The position numbers and the translations under genes were made by a program. The notes beneath the pieces are model-generated. The model did not search any database and was not told where the DNA came from. It was given only the letters and a program-made list of their open reading frames with translations. A DNA stretch of 64,000 nt from Ampullaceana balthica (Eukaryota; Mollusca; Gastropoda; Lymnaeidae): NCBI GenBank assembly GCA_944989445.1, contig CALYLW010000330.1, positions 618,001-682,000 on the forward strand, given 5' to 3'. Each line of letters opens with the position of its first letter. Positions within the stretch are counted from its first letter, which is position 1. This document shows, piece after piece, positions 47,001 to 57,840 of this stretch.

Positions 47001-50000
47001 TAATCAGATAATTTTGAGCCAAGTTGGGAAATAATTTCACCCAAAAAAACCTTAAAAGCAGCAATAAAATGTTGAGTGGTAGATACAAGAGAAGAGAACA
47101 AAGTACTAAATAGGAATACTTAAGATGTGTGAGTGACTTCCCCTTTAACACATGGGGAAGAGTCATTTTTATGTAATATGAGGTTAACATGTTGTGATAT
47201 CAATAAAATGGTAATGAGGACTATCTAGCGGAATATTCAAGTACCTCTCTACTTATGTTTCCAGCCTGAGTTATATTAGCAGTAAACAATGAACTTGGTG
47301 TAACACTATGGCAGCTATCATCGTCAGATTCAGCATCCATTTCAATGCTCAAATTAGGGCTGAGATTAGATAGTGGAATGTTGCCATTTTGAAAAGCCTG
47401 CAGGCCGGTCGTTGGGCATGGGCTAACCAAAGGTGTAGCCGTTGGACTACCGTTACTGTCCGGCTGAAAAAAAACAAAACAAAAGCATTTATACTTTCTT
47501 TAGATTTGCAAGAGACCAGAATCCATGCACTGTGTTGTATCTGATACATCAAGCTAGAAAATAAATGCACATACAGACACCCTGTACATTACAAAATCCA
47601 AAGTTACAAAAGAAAAAAGCAACATATTTCACTAACCTATAATTTAAAGAACATGACGAACAATATTAATAATTAGGGCTAGAAATTAAGTTTTTATTTA
47701 ATATCTATACATTTTTCTGTTAAAACAACTTTAAAAAAAAAGAAAAATACATGATAAATCAAAGAGAGATTAAGTAGAGAGACTTTTAAAAATCAATTTA
47801 AAAAATAAATGAAATTCAGAAGTGTGTTAATTTGAATTCTTTATTAGATTGCAATGACAAGAAAAAATATTCTAACTGAAAAATAACTTTACCTTTTTCT
47901 TAACTCTGTCAACTTTTTCACAATAAATTTCACTGGTTTCATAAAGCATCATCGCTTTTCTTGTAATGGCATCTAAGTTTTTAGAGGCACGGTGAGTTCT
48001 TTCCCGTTGCGGAAGATTGGAAAATCGCTCTCCTGGTTTGGGTCGCCTTTTCATGGATGGAAGGTATGGAATGTCGTCATTGCTGTCATGACAAATAGAT
48101 TCGGAACAGACACACTGTAACATGCAAGATGTCTTCCCGCAGTGGGAGGAGCTGGGTATAGGTTTTTCTGGGTCTATACTATCACAGATGCAACCAAGAC
48201 GACAATATTCTTTATCACAGGACAGAGCTGCAGGTTTCACTTTGGTACTTGGCGGAGGTGCTGCTGAAACTTCACCCACAGAACAGAGATGACAAATACA
48301 GCCATAACGACAACCTGGATTTTAAGAAATAATATTTGAATCACATAGCTTCAACAAAACAATCTACAAAAAAAACTCTGACGGATACCATATCATTTAT
48401 TTAATGGTTCATTAATGTCAGACTTTCACTGAAAATGATTTAATTTAAATGTAGAATTATATTTCATGCGGGTGTGACAAATTCAAAATGACCTTTCATT
48501 ATTTACACACATGGCAGAATTTGTGCTGGGTTTCATGGTCCAAAAGGGGATAACACTTTTTTGTTGGTTTCTTTTAGGGAAGTTGCTTTGTTTGGTCAAG
48601 GTCTGTGGCCTCAAACAACAATATCATTATAAAGAAGAGGCTGAATAAGAGGCGCTCATTATCCACTGCCGTTCATTTCATTTTAGCGTCCTAACAAAAC
48701 AATGATTGGATTGCAATTAATTTGGTTTGTAACCATATTGAAAAAAAACTGACCTGGTTTACTACAAGATTTGATAGAGGAAGAATCAATGGATGGACTA
48801 GAAATATTCTCAGTAGTTATTTCCACACCCTCCATAACTGGTTCCTCTACCTCATGTGGGGTGCTGACAGTTGACGCTAAAGATATTTGTGATGTTTGTT
48901 GAGGGGTATTGAAAGAAGAACAAGGCGATGATCCAACAGTTGCTCCAGCACTACTGAGAGGAGTGTGTATTTTGTCCTCTCCCATTGAGACTACTGGTGG
49001 TGTTTTTGGTAATGCTATTAATGTAAGTGCAGGAATGTTGCTGGAACTTTTTCGCTCTTTCTTGTTTTTTTTCCGCACACTTCTACCAATAAAACCAACT
49101 TCCAGAGTCTTCAAAGCATTTTTAGCCATTCTTTCAGTCAGCTGAAAATATATTAGTCATTTATCTTGGTAATTATATTATTATAATTGTTAAAAAGCCT
49201 CAATGAAATCCTAAGCTTTTTAAATTAAAAAATACCATTAAACTTCCAAAAGTATTTAATTTAAACCTCATATTAAACTTCAAAGTAATACATACCAAGG
49301 GATAAATCAACTTTGTCATCTTCTTTTTCTTAGTAATATCACAGGAATGCTTCATTTCACTAAAATCTTTTTCCTCTATAGAATCAGATAGTTTTTTAAT
49401 GTCATTGTCATTGTCTTCAGGGCTCTCAAAAGAATCTTTGATGTCTAGAAACATCTCATGCTCAGCATCTCCAGCGCTCAAATCTAAAGTTCCATCTTTT
49501 GTGTCTGGAGTCACTGAATCCTCTGTGTTTTCCTTGGTTTTCTTCTGCTGCCGCTTTTTGGCAGCCCCAGAAAAAGCTTTCGGTCGGTTCCCTTTAAGAG
49601 ACCAGCCACCAAGTTTACGATGAATCATTCTGTCCTCCCAATCCATGCGTAACTCTCTGAACAACTGCCTGTGTGCTTTCTGGTGGCTGAAACCCTGCCG
49701 TCGCTTTGATCTCGATGATGCACCCGTATTTTCTAAAGATGGAGTGTTTTCAGAATTATCAAAATCTTCTGTCAAGATGGATTTGAAGTCTTCTGGGCTA
49801 TCATCCAAATAAAAATAATCATCATCTAATTCGTATTCATTATCTATTATCTCTACCGGCGTGTCTGGTGTACTTGCTAGCTTTTTTTTCCACCCCTTAA
49901 TTTTGGTTATATCGGATGTCTTCTTCTGAGGTAGTAAAATATCTATGGGAATGCCTTTCTTCTTTGCTTCTTGAAGCATTTTTACTTCATCACTATACAT

Positions 50001-53000
50001 ACGACGGTATTTTTTCCAGCGCATATGTTGTCCCCTGAGGTGTTTCAGTTTAAAATCTCCCATGTCTTCATTGTGAGCCTTGGCTTCCTCAAAAGCCTTT
50101 GCTCTAGAAATTCTTAACATAGTGTCATCTTTGTCCCATTCCAATGTTTTCTCTACTCTAACGTGAGCCTTCAGTTCTATTTCATTAGAAAAGGACATAA
50201 AGAGAATTCCATCTATTTCATCAAAGTCTGGCTCAAATTGTGAAAATTCTGAATTTATTTCATCTTCCACCTTTTTCTCTCTTTCATCTCTTTCTTTCAT
50301 CATGATCTGTCTTGCTTCTTCTTTTTCTTTTGCCTTAGCATCAATTTCTTGCATTTCATGTCTTTTGTCTTTTGGCACAATCATTCTGTTAGATGGAACA
50401 CTTAAATATTTTTGCAGGTTGGAACATACAAACACATTCTTAGGTTGCGAAGCAGGTTCCTCCAGCTCAGAGAGTATAGACAGTGGTTTTGGTTCAACAA
50501 TAGTTCGTGGCATTCTCCAAGTCTTCTTAGATAATCTAATGTTGTAACTTGTGCCAGGTACAGGTATCTTGCTGCCTAATTTAGATTTGACTTGTGTTTC
50601 TCTGCCAGCATTCAGTAAGGTTGGGGAAGTTGAGATTTTTAAATTCATTTGAGGACTACTGTTTACCCTTCTTAAAGATCCACATTGATTGTGTGATAAG
50701 AAAAACCCAGCCTCATTGCCATCAAATGTTTTAGACTTTTGAAATGTTCTTTTAAGGCTGTTGTCAATTTCACTTTGATTAGTTAATCCTGACTGTTTTT
50801 GGACGCACACAGATTCCTGAGATGGGCTTTTCACACAGTTGATAGCATTGGTTGCAGTCACAGTAAGAAGATCTAAATCTATCTCACAGAGACTGTCATT
50901 CAGGCTCGGGGAGGATGTATTTAGGAATGTCTGTGAAGAAGATGGGGTTTCTTCTTTCCTACTTTTTACTTCGAAGGCTGCATTGTCCTTTGTAGTTAGC
51001 TTTTGTGTTGCTGTTTGATCCACACATTCCGATGCTGAATGTGTGACCTCTTCAGTATTTTTAACAATCTCAGTTGAATTTTCGGTGATATTTCCGGAAT
51101 AATTTAACTGACTTTTCCCGGGTTCTTCTTCTTTTGTTTTATTTTCTGTTGAACTTTTCTCAAAATTCTCCCTTTTCCCTGCTGCATCAACGTTAAGAAT
51201 ACATGTATTACATTTAGACTTTGGGCATGACTTTAAAAGTTTCTGAACAAGTTCTACATCTACGGGTGTGGAATATGGAATAGTATCTTTGGAGTCTTTC
51301 AGCCTGCGACCCAGGCTGTCAATGAGATCATACAGACCACTTTTAACGTTTTCTTCTTCTTCAGATTGCGCTTTCTCCAATTGCATACTATTATCAATGG
51401 AGCCAGTATTTTCAGGTTGCACGGGAGAAAAACCGTCTTCTGCTTCAATGTCTAGCAGTTTTAACACATTCTCATTGACCAGTTTGAGTTTGGAAGATAG
51501 ATCAATGTTCAAGTTCTTACTTTTATTGGATATGGATTTACCACTAAACACACCTTTAGCACTTTCACCACTGACAGAGCCTTCTGAATCACAATGGTCT
51601 TGATTTGTTGACCCTTTCTTTGTCAGGTTACCTTTCTTAAAAGAATCACTTCTCACAATCACATTTTCTCCTTTAGAATTGTTTTGTCCTTTAGCAGCAC
51701 CAAGACATGCAGATTCAGGCTGAATTTTACAAAAATCAGGCTCAGAATTGCTATGTTTGGCTGAAGATGTCAGAGGAACGCTATGTTGAGAGGCTCTCGA
51801 TGTGTCTGTATCTGAATCAGATATCTCAGCTCCAGGAGGTTTATACCTGACACGATCCTGTGCATAGGTATGAGCAACTTCAGTGCCACCAACCAACATT
51901 GCACACAGTAGAGATGGATGAGATTTCACACTAGAAGAAGAATCAGAAGAGGATTCACACTTGTGATCTATACATTTTTCCTTCTCAGTGGAATTCTGGG
52001 TTCCTTTATCCAGTGAAGTGTCAAGTGAAAAACTCGAAGGCGATTCAATTTTAAGCCGATTTAAAGTAGGGTTGGGCACAATTTTTTTGCTTGATAGGTC
52101 TGTTCCCTTAAGGGTTTTATTGTCCAGCAGTATGTTGGTGTTGTCATTAATATCTGAAGACATCAGTAGTTCAATCTTACTTCTCCTTTGCTCCAACTCT
52201 GTTTTTATTTTGTCACTTTTTGGCCCATTTTTCCTTGCACTCTTAACTTCTGGACTAGAATTCTTAGTTTTCCTTAAAGGATACAATTTTGAAACTCTCT
52301 CATCTTCAGAGAGTTCACTTTCTGAAATGGTCTCTTGCTTAACAGCACTGACTAGGAATGAATCTAACACGCAGGTTGTTTCCACTTTTATAATTTTGGC
52401 ATCTAAATCCAGTGCATTACAGGTTTCTCCACATTTTAATGTCGAATCTTTCTCAGACACATAAGAGCCTGACTTTTTGCTTAAGTTTGAACTTACTAAA
52501 GGTGACGAGCCAGACTTACGACTAGAAACTGGACTTGACGCAGGAGACTTAAAGACATCATTTGTGTTTCCAACCTTTGATGGTGACACCGAGTTATCTA
52601 AAAATGTATTTTCTTCAAAAGACTTGGACCCATGTCCAACATGAGCTTCCTTAGGAGAATTACTCCACCTGCGAACAGAAAATATGGGAAGCGCTATCAT
52701 GTCATCACTCAATCTTCTGGGTGATCTGATTCTCTTCCCCAAGTCCATCCCCATGCTGTCTGTAAATATATTGATTTTAGGCTTATCATCATTGCTATCG
52801 AGGGGGTCTTTGAGTGACCCAGTTTGTGAGCTTTGATGGTTAGATTCTGCACAAGCCACAGGTGAAAGATGCCTTGGTGATCTACGACCCGGAGTAGCAC
52901 CAGTTCTAGAAACTCCCGTTCGCTGTGGAGAGGAATTAAGCGACTGAGATTTGGATTTTCGACTTTTTTCTTCCCTGACCTTCTCGGATGCAGCTTTTAA

Positions 53001-56000
53001 TGACCTAAGTGATGCACTGACATCACAAGTTGGGCTCTTTTTGGCTCCTCCAGGCTGCTTTGGACTTTTTTGTGATCTTTGGTTAGGATGAGCTGAATCA
53101 TTTTGTTCTAAGCTTATATTGTCTGTAGATGTAGGAAGAAATTTTCCTCTCAGTCCATGATTTAGTAAGTATGAATCTCTCAATGTTAGCTCCTCTTCCA
53201 CTGGCTTACTTGGACTTTTGCAGATATCTGGAATACATATCACTGCCTTTGGAAGATCCTCACCTCCTGAAAAGTTTTGAGAACAACTGGAAGAGGATGA
53301 GTTAGAGGTTGGATTCATGGTGACACCAATACTGCCCACCTCTAGTGCATTTGGGTTTAAGATTTCTGGGGATGACAAAATTATATATTTAAATCAAAAT
53401 GTCAAATGAAATGGAATATACAATTTCCAAAAAATGTAGGAAATCAAATATGTATTTTAAAGCACTTTTAAAGCAATTTTAACAGAAATGTACTGCATTA
53501 TATATTTTTATTACTTTATTACTTTCAAATATCTAAATAAATGTGTAATTTAAAAAAGGGTTTTAACTTAAATTAAGATATAAATTAAACTATGAATTAG
53601 GTGAAACCTTACAGCTTTACATTGAACAAAATTCATACATTTTTTAAACTAATAAAAGATAAATATAATATGTTTTTTCTTTTTAATAAGTGAAATCACT
53701 AGTATATTTTTTTGATCTAATGATATATTACAGCTAAATCAACATTTCTGTGTAATCAATTTACATTTAAAAATTTTAAAAAGTAATTATGGTGGTTCTA
53801 TCTCATTTACCATTCATTTAAGGAGCTTTTGGTATAAAAAATGTGGAATAGTGTTATTTGCAGCACACAAATAAGTTATGATAATCTTTAAATTACAATT
53901 CGTTAAAACAGGGTTTGGCGAACTTCTTTGCCTGTTATTCTAAAATATAAAACTTTATGGTGACATAACCCCCAAAGGAACGGATTCTAGAAGATTTTAC
54001 ATGCCCCCAATGAATCTGCATTACTCCAAAGAGTTTCATTTTTACCCCAAAACGGGGTAAGTTACCCTGGTTCGCCGACCACTGCTTTAAAATGTTCCTT
54101 GTTAATAATGCATTTCACTGTGTAAAGAATGGTGAATAGATGGACCTTACAAATGTCTACAGCACATTTCAGTTATATTTTTACCAAATTAACCATTCTA
54201 GACTTTCACAAATAAAGTGACTGTCACAGAAAACTGTGAGTAAATTAAAATACACAAAATCTTAAGTTTAGAATATCTTCAAAAATATAAAGGTTTAGAA
54301 TTCATATTGTGACAGAGATCAAAGTTTTAAACCTAAAAAATAAATTTTTGAAATAAATTTCTCCAGAAAAATTATTTATGAAGCTATTTGTTTTCAAATT
54401 AAATAATTTTTTTCATAAAATTTTCACACAATATTGCAGTAAATGATCATTTAATATTACAAGATATCGGGAATAATAATCAATGTGTCACAAAAAGTAG
54501 ATATAAACAAAGACAACATTATAGTAACAATTCACCCTTTGTACAACACAAACCATAAGCAATGGAAGGGGTGGTTACTTGAAATGAGCAATTGTATAAT
54601 TTTGACTAATATACAAAGCATCCAGATAGCACTGAAAGAAATTTTTTTTTAAAACAGTTTTTTAAAAAATAATAACACCTTCTAATTAGTGATAAAGTGG
54701 GTTTTATTGGCTGCCAGGCTGGTAAGATGCTCATGCAAGACTAATTATTTATATTCATTTTCTTTCCTCAAAAATAAACAACAGATTTTTTAAAAAATTC
54801 TTTAAAAAATTGTGATTTTTTTTTAAAATAAAGATTTTTAAGAGATTACATTTTTTAATCTGTTTAATCTGTTAAAATATAATGCATCGTTTATTTTCAA
54901 TTAAACGTTTTCTGAACCAATTTAAATAAAATGATTGCAGCTGAATTTAGAATTAGATTATGCTAAATTGAGTAAAATTTAAAGCATTAAATGTTTCAGA
55001 AAGTTGGTGAATACAAGCAGAAAGCATCTTTTACTGTGGTATACCTACTCCACACATAAAGCAGAAAGGAGCTAGTAACATAGGTGCATGATTAGTGTGT
55101 ATTAGTGGCAAGGGGAAATGGTAAAACAAACTGCTTAAAAAGTTGAAACTGTAGATGACCTTTAATGCTATGGGGTTCTCCATCAGGAAAAGTAGGATGT
55201 TCTGGTTCAACATTTTCCATCCCTGAACTTCCTGAAGAAATGACAACTTCTTGTGACAGATGATTATTATGGTCAAAATCATTGATGAATGAGGGAGTTT
55301 GAGAGACATTCTTCTTCTTTTTTGCAGCCAAAGTTTCCTTGAGTATTTCCTCTTGAATTTGCCGTTTGCGTTCAGAGGCATTCTCTAAGGTTTGTTTTTT
55401 AGTACGAGCCATGATTATTATCAAGCTCTGCCATTCTGCAAAAAATTGTGTAAGCTGTACCTAACTTTCACAAACAAAAATACACTCTTTATCCCAGAAA
55501 TATGTTAAATGTCTCCAAGCATAACATTTTCATAGTCGTAACCTATCTCAAGATAAATTTGTTTTACTATTTGCTCATAATTTTAGAGCATTCTGATGCA
55601 CATATTCAAACCACTCACAATCCCCACCCTCCAACTCAGAAATTTAAAAAAATGGCTACCACAAAGTCATTAAAACAATGACTTTTTATTGGTTTGATTT
55701 TTTTTAAAAATTGTTTATATTATTTTTTTTCCTTCATAATCACTGATAAAAATGAGAAAATGTGAGTGTTAGAACACACACAGAAAGTTATCAACAAGAT
55801 CTATGGTATTGGCATTTCAATTCTAGAATGCACCATTCATTCATTAAAAATGAGAACATTTAGTTTAAGACTACAAAAATAAACATTTGAAAACGACTTC
55901 AATAGCTTTTTTTAGAAGAGCACAGGGCAATGACTTCAATGAGTAAAATAAACAAAACAATGCTCAATGATTACTGAACTTCAATTTATATTTTTTTGCA

Positions 56001-57830
56001 TTTAACTATTTAACTTTTTGAAGGATATAACTTTTGGATTAAGTTATACATTAAAAGAAACAAAGAAACTTTATGCAGCGTAATTTGAACAAGAATTTTT
56101 TAAACAAGAATAAAGCACTAAATTATGTTATTAATGAACAAGGAGGAGGGGAAAAGGGTTTGAGAAGTCATCACCATTCCTGATGTCAAGAATTGCAAAT
56201 TACAGGAATAATTTTTAAATTTCAAAACCGACTTAAAAGTATTAGAAGGAAGGGAGATTAATATCAATAGACTTTGAAATAGAAATGAAATTCAATTATT
56301 AAAATTTTTATTTTGGAAGGATATTAACGAACTGGGTTAATAACAGCAATTAATATTGATATCCTAACAAATATAGTAAAAACCAACAAATTTTCCTTTC
56401 AAAACTTGTATTATTGAAAGTGTTTTTTCTTTAAACAAATAATATTATAGATGTTTATTTATAAGTAATAATTATTTATTAAAGCTAAATAAAAATGATT
56501 ATGTAAATGTTCAATATAAAAATTTCACTTTATAAAATAAGCACAAAAAATTATGGATAGTGCTGAAGAGGAAATGTCCATGTGAAAATAAGGAGTTATC
56601 TAGCTGAAAAGATCTTAAACTTAAAGGAGATTTTAAGTTATATAGAAAAAACATTCTTTTAAAATAATTTTAGACTAAGTTCTCAGTAAACTGTTAAGAA
56701 TAAAACTGTTTTACTTAGACTGGGGACTGTTGGCCTAATAATTATTCCAGAGTTATTATTTTTTTAATTTGTCAGGTGTGAAGAGTGTTTTTTTTAAATT
56801 TAATTTTTAAAAAAAAATCTAGGTCATATAGTCTAAGTCTATTCATTGTGTGAGTAATTGTTGAGTCTAAAATAAAAAGCCAAATAAACACACTTCATTA
56901 GCTTATAAAGCAAATGTAATTATTTTATTTGAGAATAGTTTTGCACTTCATTAATTTATTAATGAGTAAAATATTATTACCTTTTTTTATATGAATACAA
57001 ATAATTTGATCAGATTAGGCTAATTAGGCCCAAACTTTAGAAAGTGCTGTCATTATTTTAAAACTTTAATTGAAGACAATAAATGAACTGTACTTTGTTT
57101 TAATTTTCATTATTAATTAATAATGTTTGTTAGTTAAAATTCAAGTTATAGTATAGACTTTTTAGCCACATTTAATCTTCTGGTGCTGTGAAACTGTGAG
57201 CTGATGCTGAGACATATAGGCATAGGATCTATACTATTACTATTACCCAATATCAATAATCTCTTCACTACAGTCACAGTCTTTGATCTATTTTAGTTTT
57301 ATGAATAGTTATAACATAGCATCACTATATTAGTAATAATAGACTTCATTATTCATTGTCCTCATACTCATTGATTTTTTTTTCATTCATAGGTGTGCAA
57401 AAATTATATTTACCCTAAAGTCAAAGTGTGATAAATAGTTATAATACGTATCAGGGCTTAGAGGGTGACGTGCAGTAGCATTTATTTATCAAGATTGTTT
57501 TGTTCACTGGCATTAGACGCTTTGAAAATAATGAGGAAACACATTACACTTTTCCCAATAGTGGGGTGCTCGAGCCCTCGGAAACGACAATAACATTGGA
57601 ATAGTACATACTGTTATAGTGGCCACATTTGACGATCAATAACTTTGCACACCGACAGTATATTAAGATATTCTTTGGTATACCGATAGATCTATGGTAC
57701 TTGTACAATATGTGAGAGTCGCAGGAAGTAAAAGTAAATAATTACACAGATGTCATTTCGAAATTTTGATCAACTTACAATCATACATCCGCCATTTTGA
57801 TAAAAAAATATGCACCACTGTCGAGTTGCA
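31752..57830 (-). CDS. MGA: MGA orthologue (MAX partner, PRC1.6 scaffold), whole gene
   Basis: Twelve recognised exons (eleven coding, one untranslated) give about 2878 residues plus one exon not found. Residues 1-84 are basic and charged. Residues about 85-1441 (one 4070-base exon) include DGILFMSF (near 1133) and ITKIKGW (near 1238), both strongly MGA-like. A Cys-rich MGA domain lies at about 1567-1640 and an NCNWE block at about 2004-2084. The C-terminus has a basic helix-loop-helix (ERMRRSKLRALF) and zipper. Several hydrophobic-Lys-x-Glu sites (IKVE, VKQE, LKIE, VKGE) suggest sumoylation. Vertebrate MGA pairs with MAX at E-boxes and scaffolds the non-canonical Polycomb complex PRC1.6, which silences germline and E2F/MYC targets. 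The vertebrate N-terminal T-box is absent from this model. Orthology is very likely; the exact first coding exon is less certain. Confidence 0.88.
32512..32623 (-). CDS. MGA: MGA exon with helix 2 and leucine zipper
   Basis: This exon has 112 bases and runs from phase 0 to phase 1. It encodes AKKVILKLVKTVRKGEAE, then heptads ending in LQERLTLLK. It completes the dimerisation surface for MAX. The donor is GTAGCG. Confidence 0.85.
32690..33478. other. MGA intron with a duplicated 90-base segment
   Basis: The segment aaagccca...gataaatacg...atgtacacaaagtat occurs at about 32758-32845 and again at about 32879-32941. A gc-rich hairpin-like ggcgcctgaggcacccc / gggtgcctacggcgccc lies at 32704-32748. 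No exon was seen between the zipper and bHLH exons. Confidence 0.5.
33479..33596 (-). CDS. MGA: MGA bHLH exon (basic region end, helix 1, loop)
   Basis: This exon has 118 bases: one base, then 39 codons. It encodes ERMRRSKLRALFDDL (end of basic region and helix 1), a loop with CGYSEDHS, and the start of helix 2 (MSKANVLIE). It has an acceptor aaatag and a donor GTGAGA. The incoming phase is 2 while exon 9 leaves phase 0, so at least one exon with the N-terminal basic region is missing from my model. Confidence 0.9.
33894..35394. mobile_element. Pogo/Tigger-like element
   Basis: It is flanked by TA (33892-33893 and 35395-35396). The left end is cagtcgaaccc acttaactcg and the right end ccgggttctactg. 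Its interior matches the MITE at 10785-11111 near the left end. It has no recognisable transposase and lies in the intron before the MGA bHLH exon. The interval 34100-35150 holds no other recognised family. Confidence 0.6.
35469..36140 (-). mobile_element. CR1/L2-like LINE fragment
   Basis: On the minus strand, frames encode LSDDKTEALLFHNS, then a Leu-rich segment, then DYCNCLLSGSPKQYIEKLQI with VQNLAARLV, a hallmark of the C-terminal part of CR1/L2-type reverse transcriptases. Frames are broken. It is unlike the LINE family at 1405-2366. Confidence 0.7.
36796..38108 (+). mobile_element. Charlie/ZBED5-type hAT nested in the larger hAT
   Basis: The ends cagtggttctcaacctgtgg and aggaaccactg are inverted repeats. 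The flanks acttaaag and gcttacag agree at six of eight positions. A broken frame at 37140-37384 encodes LAFLAETFEELNKLN and LGDKVSAFKKKLDLWKRRL, and another near 37600-37700 encodes QMAFKILLPLQLCESGFSAL, the C-terminal dimerisation region. Both match hAT transposases of the Charlie/ZBED5 type. A LINE tail (gaaggagcgtctg, about 37950-37985) has inserted near its right end. Confidence 0.85.
38320..39962 (+). pseudogene. Degenerate hAT transposase (ZMYM-type)
   Basis: Through many stops and shifts it follows an order typical of TTF-finger/ZMYM-like hAT transposases. YDPLLEKHLQ comes first, then LLDSTPDLRHREQLS, then SQCYDNAAVMTG, and finally STESCERSFSKLKLI at 39764-39808, followed by LSNLALLSIERDKL, the dimerisation end. 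The catalytic D of DSTPD is present, but the frame is dead. Minus-strand frames here are shadows. Confidence 0.75.
40226..41332. other. MGA intron, no exon recognised
   Basis: Unique-looking AT-rich DNA. I searched it on the minus strand for the missing basic-region exon and found no phase-correct candidate with a recognisable bHLH basic region. Confidence 0.4.
41333..42838. mobile_element. Harbinger-like element with nested inverted pair
   Basis: The left end is ggggccatccatatatta and the right end taatatatggatgaccac, with TAA on both sides (TWA target). Between them lie two family members in opposite orientation (41507-42300) that share gtgacgtcac palindromes and a ttaagaaatgtgacgtcac block. 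C- and G-homopolymer tracts are common. Confidence 0.65.
41507..42300. repeat. Inverted pair of Harbinger-like MITEs
   Basis: The plus-oriented half (about 41507-41805) and minus-oriented half (about 41825-42300) share tttaagaaatgtgacgtcac, taaataaagttcc-like and gaaaatattcc-type segments in mirrored order. The plus half lines up with 24008-24364. The structure could fold into a long hairpin. Confidence 0.65.
42927..43043 (-). CDS. MGA: MGA exon 9
   Basis: This exon has 39 codons in phase 0. It encodes EDVDVGDNDIPATFQ and a charged helix with ENDHVSLYAKENKL. It has an acceptor tttcag and a donor GTCAGT. It is followed by the large transposon-filled intron. Confidence 0.7.
43044..43924. other. 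MGA intron, nothing recognised
   Basis: AT-rich intron of about 880 bases with no transposon end and no conserved frame. Confidence 0.4.
43925..46436 (-). CDS. MGA: MGA exon 8
   Basis: This exon has 2512 bases and runs from phase 2 to phase 0. Early on it has KLLEFAANCNWEGAKKEIL, then a CEFVVEIL and YSIRVRI pattern, matching a conserved middle block of vertebrate MGA. The remaining 500 residues are Ser/Thr/Pro-rich with few features. The donor is GTAAGT. Confidence 0.9.
46855..46949 (-). CDS. MGA: MGA exon 7
   Basis: This exon has 95 bases and runs from phase 0 to phase 2. It encodes QLQNNQKVATPTFVLDDVRQ followed by a Leu-rich turn and ends in HK plus two bases completed by exon 8 as Arg. 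A NAGNAG-type acceptor (cagcag) may add or drop one Gln. Confidence 0.75.
47245..47463 (-). CDS. MGA: MGA exon 6
   Basis: This exon has 73 codons in phase 0. It starts PDSNGSPTATP, contains an acidic MDAESDDDS patch and ends NISRE before GTACTT. No domain was recognised. Confidence 0.75.
47893..48314 (-). CDS. MGA: MGA exon 5 (Cys-rich MGA domain)
   Basis: This exon has 422 bases and runs from phase 1 to phase 0. With exon 4 it gives three C-x-x-G/Q-C-x-C modules: CRYGCIC, CRLGCIC and CMLQCVC. Vertebrate MGA has clear equivalents of the latter two, in the region that Pfam lists as an MGA conserved domain, linked to PRC1.6 assembly. A basic tail and helical MMLYETSEIY segment follow. Confidence 0.9.
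48754..49141 (-). CDS. MGA: MGA exon 4
   Basis: This exon has 388 bases and runs from phase 0 to phase 1. It starts LTERMAKNALKTLEVGFIG, has a basic VRKKNKKERK and a Ser/Thr/Pro-rich middle, and ends CSKPG with the first cysteine of the Cys-rich domain. The donor is GTCAGT. Confidence 0.85.
49296..53365 (-). CDS. MGA: MGA exon 3 (long central exon)
   Basis: This exon has 4070 bases and runs from phase 1 to phase 0, with acceptor ccccag and donor GTATGT. It is Ser-rich and low in structure through most of its length. Near its end it holds an alpha-helical charged segment (KAKEKEEARQ), the DGILFMSF block, the ITKIKGW block, an acidic LDDDYFYLDDSPEDF segment and a basic RMIHRKLGGW region. The last blocks correspond to the segment before the Cys-rich domain in vertebrate MGA. 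Confidence 0.92.
53366..55159. other. MGA intron 2
   Basis: This intron of about 1.8 kb has no coding exon; in particular I see no T-box motif on either strand. It contains the hAT MITE listed separately and otherwise only AT-rich sequence. Confidence 0.5.
53909..54084. mobile_element. hAT-type MITE in MGA intron
   Basis: The ends are cagggtttggcgaac and gttcgccgaccactg, with flanks cgttaaaa and ctttaaaa (seven of eight). It is 176 bases long. Confidence 0.75.
55160..55435 (-). CDS. MGA: MGA exon 2, first coding exon
   Basis: The acceptor ttttttgcag ends at 55436. The main ATG at 55412 has a good context (A at -3, G at +4) and encodes MARTKKQTLENASERKRQIQ and a Lys-rich, then acidic stretch. 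It ends in HSIK plus one base (55160) before a GTCATC donor, which is weak. The phase-1 end joins perfectly to AA|ATC of the next exon (giving E-I-L). An out-of-frame ATG at 55433 opens a 12-codon upstream frame that overlaps the main start. Confidence 0.6.
55436..57778. other. MGA intron 1
   Basis: This 2.3-kb AT-rich intron between the untranslated exon 1 and the first coding exon has no recognised repeat and no conserved frame. No T-box was found here on the minus strand. Confidence 0.45.
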
Positions 57831-57840
57831 ATGTGGGTAA
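57779..57840 (-). other. MGA: MGA untranslated exon 1 (predicted)
   Basis: On the minus strand, ATGGCGG (57789-57795) is followed by a strong donor GTAAGT starting at 57778. The ATG here would translate only four codons before a stop, so it is a leader or uORF. The 5' border is unknown; transcription probably starts between about 57800 and 57845. Confidence 0.45.

Noticed and set aside
49399..52464. Plus-strand open frames (49399, 50302, 51268, 51988) within the long MGA exon
   Set aside because: They are antisense shadows of a long, compositionally biased coding exon. They have no conserved motif and no splice support.
53366..57778. Hidden T-box exon in the 5' introns of MGA
   Set aside because: I looked on the minus strand for typical T-box signatures and long open segments and saw none. 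This is an eye search only; a profile search is still needed.
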